A model generated the notes under the pieces. The model had not been told where the DNA came from. It saw only the letters and a list, made by a program, of their open reading frames with translations, and made no database searches. A stretch of 50,529 nt of DNA from Sedimentisphaerales bacterium. GTDB lineage: Bacteria; Planctomycetota; Phycisphaerae; Sedimentisphaerales; SG8-4. The stretch's first letter is position 1. Each line of letters opens with the position of its first letter. The DNA is taken from contig JAFGJR010000235.1 of assembly GCA_016928975.1 (NCBI GenBank), forward strand, positions 1 through 50,529, written 5' to 3'. Shown one piece after another: positions 23,538-30,675 of the stretch. A program made the position numbers and the translations under genes.

Positions 23538-24917
23538 ATGATGAGAGCACAGAGAAGGGTCTTTGTAGTCCTGCTAACCTTGTTCATGACGGCGGTCGCC
23601 GTCGCGACGCCGCTGGACGATTACGTCGCCAAGCCCGATTCGAGCTACACGTACAGCGTCGTGCAGACCATCGACAATCCGCTGGGTAAGATATACATCC
23701 TCGACATGAAGTCCCAGACGTGGCGCAGCGAGAAAGAAGTCAATCGCACGTTGTGGCAGCATTGGGTGAGCATCATCGTGCCAAACGAGGTCACCTCCAA
23801 CACCGCTCTGCTGTTCATCAACGGCGGCAGCAACAAGAACACCAAACCGCCCAGTCCGGACATGATGCTCGTGCAGATCGCCCTGCAAAGCAAGACGGTC
23901 CTCGTGGACCTCAAGCAGGTACCGAACGAGCCGCTGATCTTCGCCGATGATCCGGGCAACGAGCGCAGCGAGGACGCGATCATCGCCTATACCTTCGACA
24001 AGTTCCTCAAGACCCAGGACCCGACCTGGCCGCTGCTGTTGCCCATGGTCAAGAGTGCCGTCCGCGCGATGGACACCGTGCAGGACCATCTCGCCAAGGC
24101 CACCGGCGGCAAGATTCAAATCAAGGATTTTGTCATCGCCGGCGGCTCCAAGCGAGGCTGGACGACCTGGCTGACCGGCGCCGTCGACAAGCGAGTTCGC
24201 GCCATCGCTCCCATCGTCATCGACGTGCTCAATATGGGCCCGCAGATGCAGCATCATTTCGCCGCCTACGGCTTCTACTCACAGGCCATCGGCGACTACG
24301 AGCAGATGAAGGTCCTCGGCCAGATCCAGTCCGACAGCGGCAGCGCCATCCGCAACTTCGTGGACCCCTACGAGTACCGCAGTCGCTACACGATGCCCAA
24401 GTTCCTGATCAACTCCTCGGGCGATCAGTTTTTCCTGTGCGACTCCGCCCAGTTCTACTTCAAGGACCTGCCCGGCGAGAAGCACCTGCTGTACTGCGCC
24501 AATACCGACCACGGCCTCAACGGCTCGGAGGCGGAAAAGGCCCTGCTGGCGTGGTACATCTCGATCCTGGGGGGCAAAGAACGGCCGCAGTTCTCCTGGA
24601 ACGTCGCCGGTGAGGGTCACATGGTCGTCACCGCCAAGACCAAGCCGACGCAGGTGATGCTCTGGACGGCCACGAATCCCGACGCGCGCGACTTCCGGCT
24701 GGAGAAAATCGGCAAGGCATGGACAAACTCGCCACTCACTGGAACCGACAAGGGCGTCTATGACGCGACCGTGAAGCCGCCGGAAAAGGGCTGGACCGCC
24801 TATTTCGTCGAGCTGCGATTCGACTCGGGCTCGTCACTGCCCTACCGCTTCAGCACGGAGGTCCGCGTGGTCCCGGATACTCTGCCGTTTGCAGACAAGC
24901 TCACAGTAACGAAGTAG
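23538..24917 (+). CDS. PhoPQ-activated pathogenicity-related (PqaA-like) secreted hydrolase
   Basis: A 459-aa exported alpha/beta-hydrolase-type protein. The leader is RRVFVVLLTLFMTAVAVATP. The family opening TPLDDYVAKPDSSYTY is followed by LWQHWVSIIVPNEV and LLFINGGSN. The putative nucleophile region is VIAGGSKRGWTTWL, and later FLINSSGDQFF and YCANTDHGLNGS give Asp and His positions. The family is named from a Salmonella gene and its substrate is unknown. An ATG at 23541 is one codon downstream; GAGAAAGG lies in front. It is the third gene of the sugar cluster. Confidence 0.9.
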   Translation: MMRAQRRVFVVLLTLFMTAVAVATPLDDYVAKPDSSYTYSVVQTIDNPLGKIYILDMKSQTWRSEKEVNRTLWQHWVSIIVPNEVTSNTALLFINGGSNKNTKPPSPDMMLVQIALQSKTVLVDLKQVPNEPLIFADDPGNERSEDAIIAYTFDKFLKTQDPTWPLLLPMVKSAVRAMDTVQDHLAKATGGKIQIKDFVIAGGSKRGWTTWLTGAVDKRVRAIAPIVIDVLNMGPQMQHHFAAYGFYSQAIGDYEQMKVLGQIQSDSGSAIRNFVDPYEYRSRYTMPKFLINSSGDQFFLCDSAQFYFKDLPGEKHLLYCANTDHGLNGSEAEKALLAWYISILGGKERPQFSWNVAGEGHMVVTAKTKPTQVMLWTATNPDARDFRLEKIGKAWTNSPLTGTDKGVYDATVKPPEKGWTAYFVELRFDSGSSLPYRFSTEVRVVPDTLPFADKLTVTK

Positions 24918-24935
24918 AACAGGGGAGATCCATCG

Positions 24936-25964
24936 TTGAAGGCATTGCTCTACACGGCGCCGTATACGCTGGAGTACACGGACTGCCCTGAGCCACAGAT
25001 TGGGGATGACGACATTCTCGTCCGCGTCAAGGCCTGCGGCATCTGCGGCTCCGATGTGGCCGGCCACACCGGCAAGACCGGCCGGCGACTGCCGCCTTTG
25101 ATCATGGGCCACGAGGCCGCCGGGGTTGTCGAGCGGACAGGCAAGAGTGTCACGGGCTTCGCTCCGGGCGACCGCATCTGCTTTGATTCGACCGTCTACT
25201 GCAACCAGTGTCCGGCGTGTAAGGCAGGCATGTACAATCGCTGCGTGAAGCGTCAGGTGCTCGGCGTCTCGGTCCCGGAGTTCAAACGGCACGGAGCATT
25301 CGCCGAGTTCGTGGCGGTCCCACACTGGATCTGCGCCAGGTTGCCGGAACGCATGTCCTTTGTGCAGGCCTGCCTGCTGGAGCCCGCCTCCATCGGCACG
25401 CATGCCGCCAACCGCCCGCCGATTTCGAAGGGCGACATTGCCGCGGTGCTCGGTGCCGGGACCATCGGCCTGTTCATCCTGCAGGCCGCAAGGCTTCGCG
25501 GGGCGAAGGTCATTGCCTGTGACATCAACGATTTCCGGCTCGACCTCGCAAGGCAGGTCGGCGCCTACGCCTGTATCAACTCGACCAAAGCCACCCTGAA
25601 GGAGGAGATTCAAAAGCGAACCGACGGACGCGGCGTCGATGTCACGTTCGAGGCGGTCGGCTTCGGCGAGACGTTTCGCCAGGCGATCTCGATCACCCGA
25701 ACCGGCGGCGCCATCGTCGCCGTCGGCAACCTCCAGAAGGAGACCGAGTTCAACCTTCAGGAGTTGGTCTCGCGTGAGTTGGCGTTTGTCGGCTCGTACG
25801 CCAGCGCGGGCGAATTCCGGACCTGCATCGATCTGATCGCGTCCGGCAAGATCAACGTCAGTCCGCTCATCAGCGAGGTCCTGCCGCTCAAGGACGGTCC
25901 GAGTGCCTTCAAGCGATTGCTCGAAGGCAAAGAAGACCTGTTGAAGATCGTGTTGGAGCCGTAG
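24936..25964 (+). CDS. Zinc-dependent medium-chain alcohol/polyol dehydrogenase
   Basis: A 342-aa MDR-family dehydrogenase. The catalytic zinc site is CGICGSD near 35-41 with GHEAAGVV, and the structural zinc Cys cluster is CNQCPACKAGMYNRC. The coenzyme domain has VLGAGTIGLF, with CDINDFRLDLAR giving the Asp that prefers NAD. It resembles sorbitol/threonine-dehydrogenase-type enzymes acting on polyols or sugar acids. The start is a TTG at 24936 preceded by AGGGGAGA (24921-24928) 18 nt after the preceding stop; no ATG start fits the conserved N-terminus. Confidence 0.94.
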   Translation: MKALLYTAPYTLEYTDCPEPQIGDDDILVRVKACGICGSDVAGHTGKTGRRLPPLIMGHEAAGVVERTGKSVTGFAPGDRICFDSTVYCNQCPACKAGMYNRCVKRQVLGVSVPEFKRHGAFAEFVAVPHWICARLPERMSFVQACLLEPASIGTHAANRPPISKGDIAAVLGAGTIGLFILQAARLRGAKVIACDINDFRLDLARQVGAYACINSTKATLKEEIQKRTDGRGVDVTFEAVGFGETFRQAISITRTGGAIVAVGNLQKETEFNLQELVSRELAFVGSYASAGEFRTCIDLIASGKINVSPLISEVLPLKDGPSAFKRLLEGKEDLLKIVLEP

Positions 25965-26043
25965 TGTGCCGCTCAGTATGTCGCCCCCGCGCAGAGCCTG
26001 CCCTCGACCTGATCGGGGGCGGGGGTCCATGAGCGAGCGACAG

Positions 26044-26074
26044 ATTCCTGGGTTCCCGCCTTCGCGGGAATGAC
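26044..26074. repeat. REP-like palindromic element
   Basis: The hairpin TTCCCGC (26053-26059), CTTC, GCGGGAA (26064-26070) lies within ATTCCTGGG-hairpin-TGACA. The same hairpin type (GGTTCCCGCCTTCGCGGGAATGAC) is found scattered in many unrelated bacterial genomes. It sits between the Zn-dehydrogenase and SDR genes. Just before it, CGCCCCCG (about 25983) and CGGGGGCG (about 26015) could form a second stem; no T-tract follows either. Confidence 0.75.
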
Positions 26075-26107
26075 ATCGACGAGCCCTTGGACTATCCGGA
26101 GCTAAGA

Positions 26108-26887
26108 ATGGAGAATCTGTTCGACTTGTCGGGCAAAGTGGCGATAGTGACCGGGACCAGCCGAGGCCTTGGCCAGTATTTCGGCCGGGCACTGGCCCAG
26201 GCGGGGGCGGACCTCGTCATTACCAGTCGTGATGCGTCGCGTCTGACGCCGTTCAAGGAGGAGATTGAAGGTCTCGGCCGCAGGGCGCTGCCGGTCAAGC
26301 TCGACGTGCTCAACGAAGCCGACATCAACAACATGGTGCGTGCTACCATCGATGAGTACGGCAAGATCGACATCCTCGTCAACAATGCCGGCTTGAACAT
26401 CCGCCACCCGGCTGTGGAATTCACATGGAAGGAGTGGGACACCGTCCTCAATACGAATCTCAAGGGCGCGTTCTTCGTCGCCCAGGCGGTCGGCAAGGAA
26501 ATGATGAAACGCAAGTACGGCCGGATCGTCAACATCGGCTCGTGCACCTGCGTGTTCGGCATGGAGGGGATCAGCCCGTACTGCGCCAGTCGCGGCGGCG
26601 TGCTGCAAATGACGCGAAGCCTGGCCGCCGAATGGGGCCGTCACGGCGTCACCGTCAACGTCCTGGCTCCCGGCTGGTTCAAGACCGCTCAGAACAAGCT
26701 CCTCTACGACAACGCCAAGTGGGTCGAGTACATCACCGACCGTATCCCCCTGGGCCGCCCCGGCCAGCCCAATGACTTGGACGGCACGGTGATCTTCCTG
26801 GCCTCCGACGCCTCCGCCTACGTCACCGGCCAGATCATCCTCGTGGACGGCGGCTTCACCACCGGCGCTACAAGAGCGATTCCCTGA
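26108..26887 (+). CDS. SDR-family oxidoreductase with Arg in place of catalytic Lys
   Basis: A 259-aa short-chain dehydrogenase. The cofactor loop is VTGTSRGLGQYFG at about 14-26, NNAG near 90, and the catalytic Ser is in VNIGSCTCVFG (about 145). The Tyr motif reads YCASRGGV: Tyr158 is present but the family Lys four residues later is Arg162. It most resembles gluconate 5-dehydrogenase/3-oxoacyl reductase types. The ATG at 26108 follows GGAG (26098-26101); an in-frame TTG at 26087 has none. It closes the sugar-modification run, 143 nt after the Zn-dehydrogenase and across the REP-like hairpin. Confidence 0.9.
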   Translation: MENLFDLSGKVAIVTGTSRGLGQYFGRALAQAGADLVITSRDASRLTPFKEEIEGLGRRALPVKLDVLNEADINNMVRATIDEYGKIDILVNNAGLNIRHPAVEFTWKEWDTVLNTNLKGAFFVAQAVGKEMMKRKYGRIVNIGSCTCVFGMEGISPYCASRGGVLQMTRSLAAEWGRHGVTVNVLAPGWFKTAQNKLLYDNAKWVEYITDRIPLGRPGQPNDLDGTVIFLASDASAYVTGQIILVDGGFTTGATRAIP

Positions 26888-26899
26888 AGCAACCCGCCC

Positions 26900-27103
26900 T
26901 CACAGCGGGACCGGCACACACAGGCTCTTCTGGCTCGTGGCGACGCGGCCGCAACGGCTGCATCGAGAGTGGGGATTCTCGACCAGAGCTTGATAGGCGT
27001 CTGCATCGTCCAAATGGAACCCCTGGGAGAGAAGATAGCACAGATGCTCAACGTGCGATTCGACGTTGCATCGCTGTTCGGTTTTCTTGGTCGTCACATC
27101 CAT
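26900..27103 (-). CDS. Small HLCY/CxxCGR protein, paralogue 1
   Basis: A 67-aa protein I do not recognise from any named family. Order: EHLCYLLSQGFHL, a short helix with AYQALVEN, then CSRCGRVATSQKSLCVPVPL to the end. The pattern matches a second small protein at 39088-39273 position by position: HLCYL, GF, Y..LV, CxxCGR.A, LCxPVxL. Four Cys and a His (CY, CxxC, LC) could bind one zinc. The ATG at 27103 lies 8 nt after GGAGGT; the first ATG at 27109 would be only 2 nt from it. A zinc-binding accessory protein is inferred. Confidence 0.75.
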   Translation of the reverse strand: MDVTTKKTEQRCNVESHVEHLCYLLSQGFHLDDADAYQALVENPHSRCSRCGRVATSQKSLCVPVPL

Positions 27104-27518
27104 TGTCATGCACCTCCATGACCAGGCATACAAATCAGCGCATCTTGATACGCACACCGCAGGTTCTTGTTCCCGAGTTCCTGCGTAAGGGCTCGTCGAG
27201 AAACGTCTCCTCAGTAACGTAGCCTTGAGGGGAGACTCAGCCACGACCCCGATCGGGCCAACAGAGTCCTTCTGCGAACATGGCAACGGTCATTCCTGGA
27301 GGATGGAAATGTGGGTTTTATCGCGTCGCAGACAGTGGCGACGTCTGCCGCCATCGGTCCTCAATCCGACACGTCGGCCATGGTGAATTCACTTGCGTCA
27401 GAAAGGCGAGAATTGTACAAAACAGGAAAGAGTACTGGCCGGTTCTGGCCCGGTCACCCCTGGCCGGGTTGAGCCCGCCTGTCGACCCGTGAGTGACTAC
27501 CGACAAAGGAGCCTTGCT
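27104..27518. other. 415-nt region upstream of pseudopilin 1
   Basis: No further gene is supported. The small Cys protein's ribosome site (GGAGGT) is at the left end, and the pseudopilin's AAAGGA (27505-27510) at the right end. A weak promoter candidate TTGCGT (27393-27398), 17 nt, TACAAA (27416-27421) could drive the pseudopilin gene. No riboswitch-like structure is apparent by eye. Confidence 0.4.
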
Positions 27519-28382
27519 ATGGGTAATCGCGGAAAGGACAGGTTCCAGCGGGCGTTCACACTGATCGAGCTCCTGGTCGTCATCGCCATCATCGCCGTGC
27601 TGATGGCCGTACTCATGCCTTCTCTGAATCGGGCCCGAGAGCAAGGCCGGCGCGCTGTCTGCCTGAACCACCTAAAGTCACTGACCCTCTGCTGGATCAT
27701 GTACGCCGATCAGAACGATGACAAGATTGTCAACGGCGAAGCCTATTATGACCCTGCCGGCGCCCCTGCGGCCCCTGTGCCCACATCCGGACCTCACAAG
27801 GGCGAACAGTACTGGGTGGGCAACGACTGCGCCTCGGGCTACCAGCAAGGAGAACAACGGCCGCAAGCCATGCAAGTAGCAGCCATCCGAGCTGGAGCGC
27901 TGTTTCCCTACTGCAAGACCGAGAAGGTCTACCGCTGCCCCACCGGCGTTCGCGGCGAGATGCGCACGTACTCCACAAGCTACAGCATGAACGGCTGCTT
28001 CGACGCAGCGGGAACCTACAACGGCAACGTCGGCGTGAGGGTCGGCAGGACCGTGTTGATGGTCAAGAAAAGATCGGAGATTGCGGTCCCCATCCCCGCC
28101 TATCGACTCGCCTTTCTCGACGAAGGCCGGATCACTCCGGATAGCTACGCGATCCATTACATCATGTCCAGTTGGTGGGACCCGCCGTTTGTCCGGCACG
28201 CCGACGGAACCAACGTCTCGTTCGCGGATGGCCACAGCGATTACTGGAAATACAGCGGGTCCGAAACGATCGAGATCGGCAAGATGGCCAACCCGCCGCA
28301 CAACTACGCCCCCAAAACCGAGGAGGGCATAGCCGACGTACAAAGGATGCAGGTCGCCACCTGGGGCAGGCTGGGATACTGA
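27519..28382 (+). CDS. DUF1559-like pseudopilin 1 (type II secretion N-terminal methylation protein)
   Basis: A 287-aa protein with a prepilin-type start: a basic leader, then [18 protein letters not shown] at about 11-28, with the family Glu5 after the FTLIE cleavage site. The extracytoplasmic domain contains repeated elements: [34 protein letters not shown], and [20 protein letters not shown], a pattern widespread in planctomycetes. Presumably processed by a prepilin peptidase and assembled into a pseudopilus or displayed at the surface; none of these partners is in this window. Two relatives lie at 35768 and 36748. Confidence 0.92.
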   Translation: MGNRGKDRFQRAFTLIELLVVIAIIAVLMAVLMPSLNRAREQGRRAVCLNHLKSLTLCWIMYADQNDDKIVNGEAYYDPAGAPAAPVPTSGPHKGEQYWVGNDCASGYQQGEQRPQAMQVAAIRAGALFPYCKTEKVYRCPTGVRGEMRTYSTSYSMNGCFDAAGTYNGNVGVRVGRTVLMVKKRSEIAVPIPAYRLAFLDEGRITPDSYAIHYIMSSWWDPPFVRHADGTNVSFADGHSDYWKYSGSETIEIGKMANPPHNYAPKTEEGIADVQRMQVATWGRLGY

Positions 28383-28425
28383 CATACGCTGTGCTCGCCT
28401 GCCTTCGCCCGGGTGCCAATACCTC

Positions 28426-28659
28426 CTATCCGCCGGTCATTCCATCAAGGCCGCAGGTCAACGCCACGACGGCTGGCAACAAGAGCAGCACCCATCCCAT
28501 CAGCTTGACGGCCCAGCCAGGCGATGTAGATGAAATCAGTCCAAATTTGGCCCCTACCAACCCTTCACCGAGTTCATCTCCCCACCAGATACATCCAAGG
28601 CTGATCGCGAGCCAGCCACAAAGGCCGATGACACCCTCAAAGAGATCTTCCGTCGTCAT
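28426..28659 (-). CDS. Small membrane protein, or downstream half of a frameshifted gene
   Basis: A 77-aa frame (ATG at 28659; TTG at 28683 gives 85 aa) with two hydrophobic helices, GVIGLCGWLAISLGCIWWG and VKLMGWVLLLLPAVVALTC. An upstream frame at 28637-28750 in another phase encodes one more hydrophobic helix and overlaps it. Joined by a one-base shift they would give a three-helix protein. No domain is recognised. Neighbours are convergent, so this stretch is the only candidate coding content between 28382 and 28868. Confidence 0.4.
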   Translation of the reverse strand: MTTEDLFEGVIGLCGWLAISLGCIWWGDELGEGLVGAKFGLISSTSPGWAVKLMGWVLLLLPAVVALTCGLDGMTGG

Positions 28660-28750
28660 TGGCTCGGATGGATGATCCAGCAAGACGGAACCCTATGCCA
28701 ATCACGTACAGCACAGCGACGGCCAGCGAAATCCACCGTGCCAAGTTCAT
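28637..28750 (-). CDS. Short hydrophobic ORF, probable upstream half
   Basis: A 37-aa frame opening with ARWISLAVAVLYVIGIGF, a good transmembrane helix, after a GGGAGAG ribosome site about 9 nt upstream. It stops inside the start of the next small membrane frame (28659/28683). This looks either like a two-gene membrane pair with overlapping ends or an original single gene split by a one-base indel. Not otherwise recognised. Confidence 0.35.
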   Translation of the reverse strand: MNLARWISLAVAVLYVIGIGFRLAGSSIRANDDGRSL

Positions 28751-28867
28751 TACTCTTGCTCTCCCACTACCTCTCCGGAGGCATTGTCTTCTCCATCGGG
28801 CTCATTTGGCGCTCTGGCAGACGTGGATGCAGAGGCGAGAACGGGATCAGCAGAGCTCGGGCAGCGG

Positions 28868-30358
28868 TCATTCCGCCCTCCCGGTCAGTTGAGGCTCTCT
28901 GGTCGGGCCGAAGCCCACGTTTGTCTCAACGTCATATTTCAGCTCGTGCTCGGAGAACTTCAGGCGGATCGTGGTGATGTACGGAGTCTCATAGAAGCAG
29001 AGCTTGGTCGTGAAGGTGTCACTTGCGGTCCAGGCGCCGCTGGCCGCCACCGGATGCTCGGTGACGATACCGCCTGAGAGGACTCTGTCGAGGCCCCAGG
29101 GGACCCGCCCTTTCTGCCAGGCGCCGCGGCCACAGGTGATACGTCGCTCAGCGCCGTCGAATCGAGCGACGAGAGTCACAAGGCTGTCTCTCTGGTTGTT
29201 TTCGAGTGCGATGGATTCGAGCTTACGGTCATTGGCGGCAAAGCGGTATTCCTTGCCCCACACGTTGGCGGGCGAGGCGGAGCCTTCCTGAGGTGGGACG
29301 GATAGGTTCTTCAGGGTCTGTGCGAGCTTCTTTCTTCCAGCATCGTCGGGAGCAAGAGGCGACGACCCAAATGCCGGCAGGAGTTTGTCCCAGATCAGGT
29401 TCAGGACGGCTTGCATGTCCTTCACACCGCTGGTGATGGCGATCACCGCGTCCTGCTCGGGCAGGACGATGCAGTACTGGCCGAAGGCACCGTCACCGCG
29501 ATAGACGTTGTGACGGCAGCGCCAGAACTGGTAGCCGTAGCCCTGGTCCCAATCGCTGTTCGGGCTGCTGCCGTTGGAGGTCTGCCGTGCGGTGGCCGCT
29601 TCGACCCAGGCCTCGGGCAGAAGCTGCTTGCCCTGCCACTTGCCCTTCTGCAAGTAGAGCTGGCCAAAGCGAGCGATGTCTTCCGTGCGAATGCTCAAGC
29701 CATAGCCACCAGTGGAGATGCCTTGTGGGCTGGCTTCCCAGGTCGGCTGTTCGATACCCAAAGGCTCGAACAGCCGAGGGCGGAGGTAATCGAGGATGGT
29801 CTGCCCTGTGGCTTTCTGAACAATGGCTGAGAGCATGTACGTCACCGAAGTGTTATAGAGGAAATGGGTTCCAGGCTTGAACGGCACTGGATGCGCAAGG
29901 AACGCCTTGGTCCAGACCTGATCCGGTGGTCGCGGCGGCTCGGTCTGCTGTCCGGTGGACATGCGGAGCAGATCGCTGACTCGCATGGCCTTGAGATTGG
30001 CGCTCGGTTCAGCCGGGGCATCCTCGGGGAAGAACTTGAGCACTTCATCATCCAGGCTGACTCTGCCCTCCGCAACGGCCAGCCCGACGGCCGTGGACGT
30101 GAAGCTCTTGCTCAGCGAATACAGCGAGTGCGGAGACTCGGGGTTGTAGGGCGACCACCAGCCCTCGGCCACGACGTGCCCGTGACGCAGGAGCATGAAG
30201 CTGTGCAGGGAGTCTATTTCTCTGTTGGCCGCCTCAATGAATGACAGGACAGCCGAGGAGGAGACCCCCTGCGCCTCCGGGCTGCTGCGAGGGAGGCCCG
30301 CTCCAGCGCAAATCGTACTACACACGACGGTCAGGACCGTGATAGAGAGAGTTCTCAT
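28868..30358 (-). CDS. Secreted serine hydrolase (beta-lactamase/transpeptidase-like)
   Basis: A 496-aa exported protein; leader MRTLSITVLTVVCSTICAGAG. The fold is that of class C beta-lactamase/DD-peptidase-like esterases. The catalytic SxxK is SLYSLSKSFTS near 85-95; the tyrosine motif lies in HFLYNTSVTYML and a VSDLLRMSTGQQ segment is typical of the group. A C-terminal beta-rich extension (about 370-496) replaces a third catalytic element found in shorter relatives. Substrates are commonly esters or D-amino-acid peptides. The ATG at 30358 follows GAGG; the longer frame adds a non-signal tail. It is convergent to pseudopilin 1. Confidence 0.88.
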   Translation of the reverse strand: MRTLSITVLTVVCSTICAGAGLPRSSPEAQGVSSSAVLSFIEAANREIDSLHSFMLLRHGHVVAEGWWSPYNPESPHSLYSLSKSFTSTAVGLAVAEGRVSLDDEVLKFFPEDAPAEPSANLKAMRVSDLLRMSTGQQTEPPRPPDQVWTKAFLAHPVPFKPGTHFLYNTSVTYMLSAIVQKATGQTILDYLRPRLFEPLGIEQPTWEASPQGISTGGYGLSIRTEDIARFGQLYLQKGKWQGKQLLPEAWVEAATARQTSNGSSPNSDWDQGYGYQFWRCRHNVYRGDGAFGQYCIVLPEQDAVIAITSGVKDMQAVLNLIWDKLLPAFGSSPLAPDDAGRKKLAQTLKNLSVPPQEGSASPANVWGKEYRFAANDRKLESIALENNQRDSLVTLVARFDGAERRITCGRGAWQKGRVPWGLDRVLSGGIVTEHPVAASGAWTASDTFTTKLCFYETPYITTIRLKFSEHELKYDVETNVGFGPTREPQLTGRAE

Positions 30359-30593
30359 GCCTGCGACCTCAAGAAGGATTGGATACGGCCCGCCCAAGGG
30401 CCTTCCCCTCGGTTCCGGGACCTGCAAAGGTATTGTAGGGCCAGGCCGGCGAAAGGGCAAATCGGAAACCGCGAATGGGTCGGAGGGCAGGTTCCACGTT
30501 GATCCCCGAACAGGAGCGGTGCAGGCCAGGGAAGTCGCGGCAAGGGGCCGAGAAAGGCCGGACGGATAGTGCGAAACCAGCGGGGGTTTTCTC

Positions 30594-30622
30594 TTGACTC
30601 CAGCAAAGACAAAGGCGATAAT
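30594..30622 (+). promoter_or_regulatory. Promoter of the BRCT-like membrane protein gene
   Basis: TTGACT (30594-30599), 17 nt, GATAAT (30617-30622): 5/6 matches in each box with optimal spacing. The start codon is 54 nt downstream of the -10 box, with GAGGAG at 30663-30668. Confidence 0.75.
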
Positions 30623-30675
30623 ATGGCTAAATTGGCTGTTATGGGAGATGCCCTTGTTATCCGAGGAGTTCGTTA

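Noticed and set aside
25983..26030. Rho-independent terminator after the Zn-dehydrogenase
   Set aside because: CGCCCCCG and CGGGGGCG can pair, but the loop is long and no T-tract follows.
24834..26192. A 452-aa minus-strand frame across the Zn-dehydrogenase
   Set aside because: It crosses the dehydrogenase and the REP-like hairpin; no conserved features.
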